A stretch of DNA of 64,000 bases from DATNPH01 sp036703315 (GCA_036703315.1 DATNPH010000087.1:62001-126000), one strand, 5' to 3'; counted from the first letter of the stretch, positions 44,817 through 53,869 are shown. Notes: generated by a model not told the origin, from the sequence alone. Numbers and translations: made by a program.

Positions 44817-45584
44817 TTATTGGAACTCTAAAATCTTTTTTAGTTCCTCTTTTATTGGGAAGTTGATTAATACAGCTCGATTTCTGCCTTGGTATACTAC
44901 CAGGCTACCTGCTGCTACGGCTGAGGCACCTCCCACTTCGACGGCTTCTCTAAAGTCTTCCAATTTCCCGGCTCCCCCACAAGCGATTACGGGTATGCTG
45001 ACAGTATTAGTTACATTTTTGATGAGTTCTATATCGTACCCTTCCATCATTCCATCCCGATCTACAGACGTTAATAGGATTTCTCCGGCTCCCATTTGTT
45101 CCATTTGTACCGCGAATTCTACTGGATCGAGCTTTATTAATTTCCCATTTCTATGGCTATATACTTCGTATTTACCCCAAAAGTTTTTTTTGACATCCAT
45201 TGAAACCACGATACTTTGGCTACCGGACAAATCAGCCGCTTCTCGAATAAAAGTTGGATTCTCAACAGCGTAACTGTTAATTGCCACTTTCTCTGCTCCT
45301 AGGCTGAAGAGAGTTTGTATATCTTCAAGACTTCTAATTCCTCCCCCGTAGGTGAATGGCATAAAACACTCACTGGCAATTTCACTGAGAAGCTTGAAGG
45401 GAGGTTTTTTATTTTCCGAGGTAGCCGTTATATCGAGGAATATTAGCTCATCTACTTCTTTTTCATTGAAAATCCTAACAGTATTGATCGGATCGCCTAC
45501 GTAACTGGGATTTTTAAATTTGATAGTTTTGACTAGCCCTCGGTTCCTCAACAATAAGCAAGGGATGACTCTAGTTTTTAACAT
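44817..45584 (-). CDS. HisF2-type protein of the acetamidino-sugar module
   Basis: A 255-aa TIM barrel homologous to HisF. The first catalytic Asp of true HisF (in PCLDVKDG, residue 11) is Leu here: RVIPCLLLRNRG. The second (Asp130, VVSMDVKKN) and the phosphate-site glycines (TYGGGIRS) remain. Loss of Asp11 fits the AglZ/HisF2 group, which only relays ammonia from HisH to the sugar amidotransferase. It is not a histidine-biosynthesis gene. The hisH-like gene's stop codon is 1 bp upstream of this ATG. Confidence 0.88.
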   Translation of the reverse strand: MLKTRVIPCLLLRNRGLVKTIKFKNPSYVGDPINTVRIFNEKEVDELIFLDITATSENKKPPFKLLSEIASECFMPFTYGGGIRSLEDIQTLFSLGAEKVAINSYAVENPTFIREAADLSGSQSIVVSMDVKKNFWGKYEVYSHRNGKLIKLDPVEFAVQMEQMGAGEILLTSVDRDGMMEGYDIELIKNVTNTVSIPVIACGGAGKLEDFREAVEVGGASAVAAGSLVVYQGRNRAVLINFPIKEELKKILEFQ

Positions 45585-45585
45585 A

Positions 45586-46203
45586 TCAAGCTAGTTCTAC
45601 AAAATTTTTTAAAAGCCTCAATCCATACTTATGGCTTTTTTCTGGATGAAATTGTGTGCCAAAGATGTTATTTTTTTGAACAGCAGCTACGAAGTTGTAG
45701 CCATGATGGCTTTGAGCTAGAACATCTGCTTCATGTTCGCAGACAACGTGATAGGAGTGTACAAAATAGAAGGCAGTGTCTTCTTCTAGGTCTTTAAAAA
45801 GCGAGTCCTTATCCATAACGGTTACGCAATTCCAACCCATATGGGGGATTTTCAACTTCGTTTGCTTTGGATCGAATTGAAACCGAACTGTTTGACCTTC
45901 GATCCAACCTAACCCTGGCAATTTACCTTCTTCGCTTCTGTCAGTCAATAGTTGCATCCCCAGACAGATACCGAGAACAGGCGTTTTTTGATGAAGGACT
46001 TTCTCGTTGAGGACAGGCAACAAACCCATCTCCTTGATATTGGTCATTCCGTTGTCAAACGTTCCTACTCCTGGAAGGATTAGCTGATCAGCTTTTTCAA
46101 TATCCTCGATGTTGGAGGATATCTTGGCGAGAGCACCAATCTTCTTGAGCATATTCAAAATAGAGCCTAGGTTGCCCATTTTGTAGTCTACGATCACTGT
46201 CAT
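45586..46203 (-). CDS. HisH-type glutamine amidotransferase of the acetamidino-sugar module
   Basis: 205 aa from the ATG at 46203. The frame is open 39 bp further, but HisH proteins begin at MTVIVDYKMGNLGS. Class I glutaminase triad: Cys80 in LGICLGMQLL, with His186 and Glu188 in FGTQFHPEKS. It supplies ammonia to the neighbouring HisF2/WbpG pair. Genome copies for histidine synthesis should lie elsewhere. Confidence 0.87.
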   Translation of the reverse strand: MTVIVDYKMGNLGSILNMLKKIGALAKISSNIEDIEKADQLILPGVGTFDNGMTNIKEMGLLPVLNEKVLHQKTPVLGICLGMQLLTDRSEEGKLPGLGWIEGQTVRFQFDPKQTKLKIPHMGWNCVTVMDKDSLFKDLEEDTAFYFVHSYHVVCEHEADVLAQSHHGYNFVAAVQKNNIFGTQFHPEKSHKYGLRLLKNFVELA

Positions 46204-46319
46204 CGCTGGTGAGCTTCCCAGTCTACTTTCTTCTGAATACACGTATCCTCCATTAAAGTGATTGACAGGTTAGAGGTTTCCAGTACGATCGCGACAGCTT
46301 CTTGTCCTCCCTAGACAGT

Positions 46320-46862
46320 CTATAAATCAATTTCTACCTTGCCAACCACTCGACAAGGTGTTCCATAGGCTTTGCTACCTTCCGGTAGATCTTGTAAAAC
46401 CAGACTGTTGGCACCGATAACACAGCCATCCCCAATTGATATACCCTTGCCAACAATAGTATTGGGACCAATGTAACAGCGATCGCCGATTTGAGTCGGC
46501 GCACGTTCGGGAGACGCTTTTCCTCCAGAAATCGCCCATTTTACCGTGTCATGGGAATAAATCTGAACCCCTGCTGAAATCGAACAAAAAGACCCTATCT
46601 CCAAGCCGCCAGAGCCATCGAGAATTGTAAAAGGTCCAATCCAGGTATTCTTGCCAACTCTCACGTCCCCCAAAACCAACGAACTATCGTAAATGCTACT
46701 TCCCTCATCAAATCCTAAGCGACGAGCTTTCTCCCATCGATCTACTAGATAATCGGCAAACGGAAGTGTACGCTGCCACTGATTATTGACATCCCCTTGT
46801 AACTGACTCCACAGTTCGAGGAGTTGTTGATAGAGTTCTGTCTGCCGAGGATTTACTTCCAT
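46320..46862 (-). CDS. hexapeptide-repeat (LbH) acyltransferase
   Basis: 180 aa. An N-terminal helical region is followed by left-handed beta-helix hexapeptides from about residue 55 (SLVLGDVRVGKNTWIGPF, GSFCSISAGVQIYSHD, IGDRCYIGPNTIVGKGISIG). The catalytic-type histidine lies in SHDTVKWA. It is likely an O- or N-acetyltransferase for a nucleotide sugar or polymer residue; acceptor unknown. It could acetylate the 4-amino sugar expected from the FlaA1-like dehydratase plus a DegT aminotransferase, but that is inference. Confidence 0.78.
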   Translation of the reverse strand: MEVNPRQTELYQQLLELWSQLQGDVNNQWQRTLPFADYLVDRWEKARRLGFDEGSSIYDSSLVLGDVRVGKNTWIGPFTILDGSGGLEIGSFCSISAGVQIYSHDTVKWAISGGKASPERAPTQIGDRCYIGPNTIVGKGISIGDGCVIGANSLVLQDLPEGSKAYGTPCRVVGKVEIDL

Positions 46863-46884
46863 GTACTTTTTTGAATCCTGTCAG

Positions 46885-48153
46885 CTAGGCTGGACTGGGC
46901 TTCCTTCTACTGCTAATTAATAATCTCTCTATCAGTCGCACCCCACTAATAGGCGAAATGAGCAGCAGAATCAGTTCAGCTGGGAGCCGATATCGACCAT
47001 CAGTATCTATCTGGCTAAAGCTAGTTAGGATAGCTAAGGAAAGCGCCATAAGTGTTAAAGAAATGATTTCGGGGGTTCGGCTATTGCGATGGAATAGAAG
47101 TGCCACAGTTCCCATAGAGAGGAGAAGGGAAACACAAGCGTCAAAAATCCGATGTGCTAAAGACCAACTATCTGAAAAGATCCAGGGATACCAGAACGAG
47201 ATAAACCGCCTCGCTGCCATGCCAAGATATGCTAAGGGATGCCTTGTTATAAACCGTGTTGCCTCGGTAGCTTTGTAAGTCCATTCTGTCCCTGGAGGCA
47301 AACCTTTAACTAAGTTCTCAACCCTCTGCTGCTCATCCTTCAACACGCTGAGTGTTTCCTCCATACTATTGCTAGATAGCTTCGTACTAAGCCATAGACT
47401 TTGAGTAAAGGTTGGTAGCTTCAGAATTCTGGTCTGAAGTTCTGTATTTGTAGCGAAAGCAATACACACAGTAGTAACAAGGCTAAACCAGAAAGACGCA
47501 CAAATAATCATCATTTTCCTCAAACCCCAGTGGCGAGCTAGGAAAAGTGCCCCCAATATAGTTGTAGAAATTAACAAGATTGGCAACGATACGGGGCGTG
47601 AGAAAAACAGCAGAATTGACATCCCCAAGTAGGCTAGAAATCGCCATAGGTTGGGACGCTTCAGGAATGCAATAAAGATAGCTAAAAACATAGACAGGCA
47701 AAATAAGAACCCTGTTTCTGTGAGGACGTAAGGTAGCCAAAAAATGAATTTAGGATAAAGCGCCGTTAAGGCTCCAACTAGCAACCCATAGCCTGGAGAG
47801 ACAAGCAGCCTGCCAGCTAAGTACATCAGTCCTACAGTCGCCGTCGAGGCAAAGATATGAAGATACTTGATATATTCCCCTTCCGGGATACCCAAACTAT
47901 AGATGGGAGTTAGCACTAGAGAATACAACTGGTGAAGCGGGAACTGCTCAAACCCGCTTGTATTTCCTTGAGCCAGCAGTTTTGCCCATAAAATGTATCC
48001 CTGAGAGTCGCCCGCGTATATGGGTTGACCGACCCTTAGCCAATAGCCAAGACGAACCAATCCTGCTATAACCAGCAACATTGTTACACTAAGGCGATGG
48101 GGAATTCTCGAAAAAATTTTATCCAATTGCTGCCCTTCTAGTTTTTTTTTCAA
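46885..48153 (-). CDS. GT39-like polytopic glycosyltransferase
   Basis: 422 aa from a TTG at 48153. I choose it because GGAGG lies 7 bases upstream and it overlaps the previous stop as TTGA; an ATG at 48204 would be deep inside the upstream gene. The acidic first-loop motif YAGDSQGYILWAKLLA and about ten membrane helices fit the GT-C fold of PMT/ArnT enzymes that use polyprenyl-phosphate sugars in the periplasm. The C terminus is basic. It is not closely related to the pair at 33611 and 38033. Confidence 0.75.
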   Translation of the reverse strand: MKKKLEGQQLDKIFSRIPHRLSVTMLLVIAGLVRLGYWLRVGQPIYAGDSQGYILWAKLLAQGNTSGFEQFPLHQLYSLVLTPIYSLGIPEGEYIKYLHIFASTATVGLMYLAGRLLVSPGYGLLVGALTALYPKFIFWLPYVLTETGFLFCLSMFLAIFIAFLKRPNLWRFLAYLGMSILLFFSRPVSLPILLISTTILGALFLARHWGLRKMMIICASFWFSLVTTVCIAFATNTELQTRILKLPTFTQSLWLSTKLSSNSMEETLSVLKDEQQRVENLVKGLPPGTEWTYKATEATRFITRHPLAYLGMAARRFISFWYPWIFSDSWSLAHRIFDACVSLLLSMGTVALLFHRNSRTPEIISLTLMALSLAILTSFSQIDTDGRYRLPAELILLLISPISGVRLIERLLISSRRKPSPA

Positions 48154-49319
48154 CCTATAACCTCCTGGTACAGAGAACGAACCTTCTTGATCACAACGCT
48201 CCAAGTGAGATGTTCCTGAACTAATCTCCGAGCATTCCGTCCAATCTGTTTCCGGAGTTCAGGGGACTCAACCAAAGTCTGTAAAGCTTTTAGGATAGTA
48301 TCTGGAGACTTGGGGTCGATAAACATAATATTTTCCCCGTGACGGAGAGGTACATCTCCATAGAGACCTTCATAGCCATAAGTAACAACAGGTAGACCAA
48401 TAGCCATCGCTTCCATCGCCGCTGACCCAATCCCTGGGATGTCCAACCAATGTGCTTCTATGTGCGCTGAACGCAATAAATTGAATAGTTGGGCACGGGG
48501 AACTTCACCCTTGAGAGCAACGTTATCTGTAAGTCCTAGTACATCAATTAGATTCTGAGTCTTGTTGGTTAATACTTTCCCGACAATGGTTAAACGAAAG
48601 TCATAGCCACTACACTTGAGAGCTGCCAGTGCTACCAGTAGTTCCTTGCGGCTTCTCATCTCGGTCACATGACCAATTGAAACAATATGTAGAGGATTTC
48701 CAGATACAGAAGGCTCAGCAGGTAGTTCTTGGAGCGTTTGGCTATCCATACAAACTGGTACGATCGCTAAACGCTCACACCCGTATATTGAGGTGGCGTA
48801 CTTGGCTAGTACATCGTCTAGCGGCATTAACAGGTCGAACTGGTTGATGACCAGGTTGCGGAGGATAACTCGATCCACAATTCGGAAACACAAATCGTAC
48901 AACTGGTTCCCTGGATGAAAAATCTTGGTGTGAATGGAACAGACCGAAGGTAATCTCATTTGTCTACAAACCTTTCGGGTCATTAGGATAGAATCTAGAA
49001 GTTGCCCACATTGATGAACAACTTCTATCCGATGCTCCCGAAAAATTGACTTCATGCGATCGCGGTTCGCTGCGCTAGAAAGCAAGTAAAACTGCTCAAA
49101 ATTTAAAAAAAGATTAATTTGTGGCAAGGGCATTATTACTGGAAGTCTATAGACGATGACTTTGCCATACTCTTCTATAGTTGCTTTGCTCTCAAAGCCA
49201 CAGGTGATTACGACAACTTCATCGCCCTCGGCAGCTAAGGATGCAGCTAGCTCCCTAGCCCAGAAAGAACTACCAGTTTGGATTGGAGGAAAAAGATTAG
49301 TAACAATGCCAATTTTCAC
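48150..49319 (-). CDS. glycosyltransferase family 4
   Basis: A 389-aa GT-B enzyme. MKIGIVTNLFPPIQTGSSFW at the N terminus (GTG start), VEVVHQCGQLLD-like acceptor region, then LHIVSIGHVTEMRSRKELLV and the retaining-GT motif IGSAAMEAMAIGLPVVTYG. It is coupled to the GT39-like gene by a TTGA overlap. The donor is unknown. Confidence 0.87.
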   Translation of the reverse strand: MKIGIVTNLFPPIQTGSSFWARELAASLAAEGDEVVVITCGFESKATIEEYGKVIVYRLPVIMPLPQINLFLNFEQFYLLSSAANRDRMKSIFREHRIEVVHQCGQLLDSILMTRKVCRQMRLPSVCSIHTKIFHPGNQLYDLCFRIVDRVILRNLVINQFDLLMPLDDVLAKYATSIYGCERLAIVPVCMDSQTLQELPAEPSVSGNPLHIVSIGHVTEMRSRKELLVALAALKCSGYDFRLTIVGKVLTNKTQNLIDVLGLTDNVALKGEVPRAQLFNLLRSAHIEAHWLDIPGIGSAAMEAMAIGLPVVTYGYEGLYGDVPLRHGENIMFIDPKSPDTILKALQTLVESPELRKQIGRNARRLVQEHLTWSVVIKKVRSLYQEVIG

Positions 49320-49398
49320 AATAGTTTAACCCTCGGTATTGAACGATCAATACTGAACAAAACAAACAGATTGGTGAAAAAAGCACAGTTGTAATCGT

Positions 49399-49767
49399 TC
49401 ATTTCTTCCAAGCCAATAGCAGAACACCACTGATGATCAGGCTTATCCCTACAAGTTTATTTACCGGAAGGCTTTCTTTAAAAACGAAGTATCCCAACAA
49501 AGCAGATAAAACATAAACCAAAGCGCCTGAAGGACTAGCCACGCTAAGGCTAACACGAGTTAGTAACAGAATATAAGCTAAGGCTCCTATTGCGTAGAAT
49601 GTTAGACCTATCAGTAACTCAGAAGTCGTAATAACATCTTTGATATAAGTAATAAAATTAATAGGATTGACTTTTCCTAATTTTAAAGCACCAGTTTTCA
49701 AAAAAAACTGTCCAGTGATACTGGTTAAAATAGAAAAAAATAGGATACCAAAGTCTTGTAAAGTCAC
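49399..49767 (-). CDS. small EamA/SMR-family membrane protein, possible lipid-sugar flippase subunit
   Basis: A 122-aa protein with four hydrophobic helices, typical of one half of an EamA transporter or an ArnE/ArnF-like subunit. VASPSGALVYVLSALLGYFV and SLPVNKLVGISLIISGVLLL match the SMR/EamA half-repeat. ArnE/F-type proteins flip undecaprenyl-phosphate-linked sugars, which would supply the GT39-like enzymes next door (46885). The start is GTG, with AAGGA 8 bases upstream. No obvious second subunit is adjacent, so it may act as a homodimer. Confidence 0.72.
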   Translation of the reverse strand: MTLQDFGILFFSILTSITGQFFLKTGALKLGKVNPINFITYIKDVITTSELLIGLTFYAIGALAYILLLTRVSLSVASPSGALVYVLSALLGYFVFKESLPVNKLVGISLIISGVLLLAWKK

Positions 49768-49811
49768 AGAAATATTCCTTTGAGGAATTTATTGATTAAA
49801 CAACTTAGGGT

Positions 49812-51674
49812 TTACAAAAACTGTTTGCACCAATTTTCTACATTTAATAATGACCAGATGAGTAACCGACGATTTTGCTCTCCCTCTAAGTGTTCATTCA
49901 CCAAACTTTGTACTGTTTGCAGATCTAGAAACTCATAGATTCTTCCGTGAGGATTAAACAACTGGCGACGAACATAATCAAGGCTTTCTCCCTTGAACCA
50001 ACTGGCATCCGGTGCTGAAAATCCACGCTTCTCTGCCTTGGTTACCGCATCGGGAATATATCGCCCCATCAAACTTCGTAGCAAGAGCTTACCATCTCTG
50101 GGAGTTTGGAAATACTTCGCTAGTTCATTCTCATTTAGCCTCACCACCTCACCCAAATTACCCAGCTTCAGACGCACGGGCAGTTTCATGGCAAAGTCTA
50201 CCAAATCATTGTCCAAAAACGGTACTCGCGTTTCTAGACTATGAGCCATGCTCAACTTATCCTCAACTACGAGCAGGCTATGAAGAAAGGTTTTTGCCTC
50301 AAAATACAGGGAATGATTAATGTAGTCTTCCGGGCGGTTTAACTCCGATGCATGTGCTGCGAACACATCCCGGAAGTTATCCCGTGTACAGGTATGATTA
50401 ACCTCTGACCAGATGGGCTTAAATACTTGCTGAATAGCTGTATTAGGGATAAGACGTTGCCAGAACTGGTAATACTTGTCTATATAGTGCTCAAAGTTGT
50501 CATTAACTACGGCTCGGTAGTAGCGCCAGGGATAGCCGCCAAACAGTTCATCCCCACCAGCACCCCCTAAAACCACCTTGACAAACTTACTAGCCAGTTG
50601 AGCAATATAAAAATTTGGGTAACTCTGTCCAATACGAGGTTCTTCTAGATGCCAAGTCAGGCGAGGCAAAACTCGCTCCATGTCGCCTGCCTTGAGCACC
50701 ATCTCATAATGCTCCGTCTTAAACAGGTAAGACATGTATTCAGCTTTTTCTCGCTCATCAAACCCTAACTCCAATCCTGAGGCGGAGTGCAAATCAAACC
50801 CGCAGGTGAAGGTTGTTAGATAGGGTAACTGGGTAGCCGCAATGGCTGTAATCGAACCCGAATCGATTCCCCCACTCAAATAGGCTCCCACATCGACATC
50901 ACTGACGAGCTGGCGGTTAACGGCTTGACGAAACAGCCAGTCGAGTTCCTCCAAATAGTCCCGTTCATCCTTGGGGTTCTCTGGTTCAACAAAGTGATAA
51001 TCCCAGTAACGGTTGGGTTGGGCTAGCTGTGTTTTCCCCAGGGCTACACGCATATAGGTGCCAGCCGGTTGCAGTTTCACGCCCTTGAATAGGGTACGAT
51101 CGCTAAAAAAGTTCTGAAACGTGAAATACTCTAATAGCGCTTCCTTATCCATTGCAGCTCGGTAAGCTGGATGCGCGACAATAGCCTTAACTTCCGAGCC
51201 AAAGAGAAAACAGTTGCCTTGGAGGGTGTAGTAAAGGGGCTTAATGCCGTAGCGATCGCGTGCTAAAAATAACTCCCGTTCCTGCTTATCCCAAATCGCA
51301 AAGGCAAACATCCCGTTGAAGCGTTCCAGTGCCTTTTCACCCCATTGAGCATAGGCGTAGAGTACAACTTCTGTATCGGTACGGGAATGGAACTGGTAGC
51401 CGCAGGCTTCAAGCTCAACCCTTAGTTCCTGAAAGTTATAAATCTCCCCGTTGTAGCTAAGCACATAACGACCATCTTTCGTCACCATCGGTTGATGCCC
51501 AGCAGGAGATAGGTCAATAATCGCCAACCGACGATGACCTAGACCTAAACCATTATCGGTGTAAAATCCTTCTCCATCTGGTCCACGATGCGCGATTGCA
51601 TCCGTCATTTTGCGTAAAACTACGCTCGATACAGGTTTGCCATCCAGATTGAGAATTCCTGTTATGCCACACAC
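49812..51674 (-). CDS. AsnB-like glutamine amidotransferase (copy 4), altered PP-loop
   Basis: 620 aa. The glutaminase domain is intact (MCGITGILNLDG, AHRGPDGEG, SYNGEIYNFQEL). The synthase PP-loop at residues 267-273 reads SGGIDSG instead of SGGxDSS, so the last Ser is Gly; activity may be altered. VLGGAGGDELFGGYPW and SLETRVPFLDNDLVDFAM are normal. The GTG start is 3 bases after the stop of the upstream methyltransferase. Same inferred role as the other copies, in uronic acid amidation. Confidence 0.86.
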   Translation of the reverse strand: MCGITGILNLDGKPVSSVVLRKMTDAIAHRGPDGEGFYTDNGLGLGHRRLAIIDLSPAGHQPMVTKDGRYVLSYNGEIYNFQELRVELEACGYQFHSRTDTEVVLYAYAQWGEKALERFNGMFAFAIWDKQERELFLARDRYGIKPLYYTLQGNCFLFGSEVKAIVAHPAYRAAMDKEALLEYFTFQNFFSDRTLFKGVKLQPAGTYMRVALGKTQLAQPNRYWDYHFVEPENPKDERDYLEELDWLFRQAVNRQLVSDVDVGAYLSGGIDSGSITAIAATQLPYLTTFTCGFDLHSASGLELGFDEREKAEYMSYLFKTEHYEMVLKAGDMERVLPRLTWHLEEPRIGQSYPNFYIAQLASKFVKVVLGGAGGDELFGGYPWRYYRAVVNDNFEHYIDKYYQFWQRLIPNTAIQQVFKPIWSEVNHTCTRDNFRDVFAAHASELNRPEDYINHSLYFEAKTFLHSLLVVEDKLSMAHSLETRVPFLDNDLVDFAMKLPVRLKLGNLGEVVRLNENELAKYFQTPRDGKLLLRSLMGRYIPDAVTKAEKRGFSAPDASWFKGESLDYVRRQLFNPHGRIYEFLDLQTVQSLVNEHLEGEQNRRLLIWSLLNVENWCKQFL

Positions 51675-51677
51675 GCT

Positions 51678-52622
51678 TTACATTTTCCTAGCAACAACCG
51701 TAATCCCAGACTCTTGCACGTTGATTTGCTCGATCATGAGATTGGCATTCTCACAGTAAGAAATAATTTCTTCTTTTGTATGACGATGGCAATTTAGAGG
51801 TCTGAACCAATCAAAATTGATGTGATTCATTTCTTCTAGACTGTAGTCCGGACGATAAAACAGCTTACAAATGTTCCAGTAGAAGAATCTTTGCAAATCC
51901 ATTTTTCCTTTAGCAATTTTCAGAAAAGGAATATCTTCAGGAACATCGATTTCAATATTTAACTTTCCAAGTTCACTGCCTAGTTTTGTCAAAGGCTTGA
52001 GGGCTTCCCATGCCTCTTCATCGCTTAATTTTTGCAGCTGTTCTCGAACATAATCATCTGTAAACTCACGAATCACTGCCTTTTTGGCATAGACATAGAA
52101 CAGAAAACGCCCCCCTGTTCTTAGTTTGGTGGCTAAATAATTGATAGAGGCTTCAGTGTTATCCGTATGATGCAAAACCCCCTCAGAAAAGATGATATCT
52201 ATGGATTCATCTTCTATAGGAATCTCAAGTAAGCTCACTTGCAGAAATTCGCCCGGATAACCTATTTCTTGAAAACGGGTTCTAGCTACATCAACGGCGC
52301 TGGAGATGTCTACCCCTAAGTAATCATGATTCTTCAAGTAGTCTGCAAAAAACAGCAGTGCTGAAAAGCCAGAACCACAGCCAGCATCTAGAATAATTTT
52401 TCTCTCGCCCTCTAGCCATTGGGCTAATACTTCTGGTTTGTTATCACAGTAACGCTCAAACAGCCATCGTTTTGCTTCTGATTTGACGGCTTCAGATTCA
52501 TAGGTATCACGTTTTGACCATTTAAATGCAAAGGTATTTTGAGTTTGCTCTTGCGCGTCTGAATACTGATGTTTAACCTCAATTAAAGAAGGGTCTAGAC
52601 CAAGCCGTTGAAAGGCAGACAT
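51678..52622 (-). CDS. class I SAM-dependent methyltransferase coupled to AsnB copy 4
   Basis: 314 aa. An N-terminal ~70 residues of unassigned sequence, then the SAM motif IILDAGCGSGFSALLF, GVDISSAVDVARTRF, DIIFSEGVLHHTDNTEASI and a long C-terminal region unlike the other methyltransferases here. It belongs to a third branch of the family, yet has the same gene order and tight spacing to an asnB gene. Confidence 0.84.
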   Translation of the reverse strand: MSAFQRLGLDPSLIEVKHQYSDAQEQTQNTFAFKWSKRDTYESEAVKSEAKRWLFERYCDNKPEVLAQWLEGERKIILDAGCGSGFSALLFFADYLKNHDYLGVDISSAVDVARTRFQEIGYPGEFLQVSLLEIPIEDESIDIIFSEGVLHHTDNTEASINYLATKLRTGGRFLFYVYAKKAVIREFTDDYVREQLQKLSDEEAWEALKPLTKLGSELGKLNIEIDVPEDIPFLKIAKGKMDLQRFFYWNICKLFYRPDYSLEEMNHINFDWFRPLNCHRHTKEEIISYCENANLMIEQINVQESGITVVARKM

Positions 52623-52628
52623 AAGTAA

Positions 52629-52649
52629 GTCAAAAGTTAAAAGTCAAAA
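52629..52649. repeat. three-unit heptamer repeat upstream of the methyltransferase
   Basis: GTCAAAA, GTTAAAA, GTCAAAA in tandem on the + strand, starting 7 bp upstream of the methyltransferase ATG. It is the short end of the same STRR-like family seen at 1249, 1469 and 4042. Confidence 0.55.
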
Positions 52650-52726
52650 AGGGGAACTTAGTGGTCAATTATCTGGGTGGCTTTTTCTATCAAGATAAAT
52701 AGCACGACAATTTATAACTTCCTCTG

Positions 52727-53869
52727 TTAAATTGTTTTGATGACTTGAACAACATACTGATAATCTTCTGCTGTCATCTGGTTATGTAGGGGAATCGCCA
52801 TGGAGTAGCGATCGCAATCCCAAGCCCCCGGATAATCCTGTGCCTTAAACCCAAATCTATCTTTGTAGTACCCCAACAGATGAACGGCATGAGTTCCTGG
52901 ACGAGTGCTGATTCCCTTCGATTGCAGCAGTTCCATCATCTCATTCCGGGGCATCGGGGCTTTGGTTTCATCTACATAACACACATAAGCTTGCCAACCC
53001 GGACGGTAGTCATTTAAAACGGTTGGAGTTCGCAACCATTCAACCTCAGCCAATTCCTGATGATAAAACTCAGCCCACTGCTGACGTTCAGCAATAAATT
53101 TATCTAACTTACCCAACTGCACCAAACCGACAGCGCCTTGTAAGTCAGTCATTCGGTAATTAAAGCCAAGCAGGTTAAACTCCGGCAGAATGTAGGGCTT
53201 AGGGCCATGGTGCCGCTGTTCCTCAGAAACACCTGCCCCGTGGTTGCGTAAGATTTTGATTTTTTCTGCTAGTTGGTCATCATTGGTGGTAATCATACCC
53301 CCCTCGCCCGTGGTAATCGACTTGCGGGGATGAAAAGAAAAAGCTCCTGCTAGTCCTAGAGAACCGGCTGGACGATTTTTGTAAGCACTTCCAGCTGCAC
53401 AGGCAGCGTCCTCAATTAGGGGAATTCCTGGTGCCGCAGCGGATAGGGCATCCATGTCGGTACACAAACCGAACAAGTGAACGGGGATGATGGCTTTTGT
53501 GCGATCGCTTACCTTATCCGCAACTTGGTTGATATCTAGATTAAAGGTAGTGCGGTCAACGTCTACAAATACTGGCGTTGCCCCACAATGCAGCACAATG
53601 TTAGCCGTAGCCACCCAGGTAAACGCTGGCACAATCACCTCATCACCAGCCTTGATTTCTAGTGCTGCCAAGGTCAAATGTAGAGCAGTTGTGCAACTGG
53701 TTGTGGCTATGGCATGTTTAACCTGATGGCGATCGGCAAACGCCTTTTCAAAGGCCGCGACTTTCGGTCCTTGGGTTAGCCAACCCGTCATCAGCGGTTC
53801 CCGCAGTGCCTGCCACTCTTCCTCACCTGCACAAGGCAGAGAAATTGGGATGTTTCGCGACTCAACCAT
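52727..53869 (-). CDS. DegT/DnrJ/EryC1/StrS aminotransferase
   Basis: 380 aa from the ATG at 53869. The frame is open 63 bp further, but the preceding gene ends at 53862 and AGGTG is 6 bases before this ATG. A PLP-dependent sugar aminotransferase: TSCTTALHLTLAAL, VIVPAFTWVATAN, IEDAACAAGSAYKN and the Schiff-base Lys183 in FSFHPRKSITTGEGG. The probable substrate is a 4-keto sugar from the FlaA1-like dehydratase at 58074; the group's closest known members make 4-amino-4,6-dideoxy sugars. That regiochemistry is inferred. Confidence 0.85.
   Translation of the reverse strand: MVESRNIPISLPCAGEEEWQALREPLMTGWLTQGPKVAAFEKAFADRHQVKHAIATTSCTTALHLTLAALEIKAGDEVIVPAFTWVATANIVLHCGATPVFVDVDRTTFNLDINQVADKVSDRTKAIIPVHLFGLCTDMDALSAAAPGIPLIEDAACAAGSAYKNRPAGSLGLAGAFSFHPRKSITTGEGGMITTNDDQLAEKIKILRNHGAGVSEEQRHHGPKPYILPEFNLLGFNYRMTDLQGAVGLVQLGKLDKFIAERQQWAEFYHQELAEVEWLRTPTVLNDYRPGWQAYVCYVDETKAPMPRNEMMELLQSKGISTRPGTHAVHLLGYYKDRFGFKAQDYPGAWDCDRYSMAIPLHNQMTAEDYQYVVQVIKTI

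Noticed and set aside
44806..45273. A 155-codon open frame on the + strand
   Set aside because: Antisense to the hisF-like gene, with low-complexity Ser/Thr-rich translation.
44817..46203. Histidine biosynthesis genes hisF and hisH
   Set aside because: HisF lacks catalytic Asp11 and both genes adjoin wbpG, the known acetamidino-sugar arrangement.
18301..51674. Asparagine synthetases for amino-acid metabolism
   Set aside because: Four copies embedded in a glycan locus, each coupled to a methyltransferase, argue for sugar-carboxylate amidation. Activity is not proven either way.
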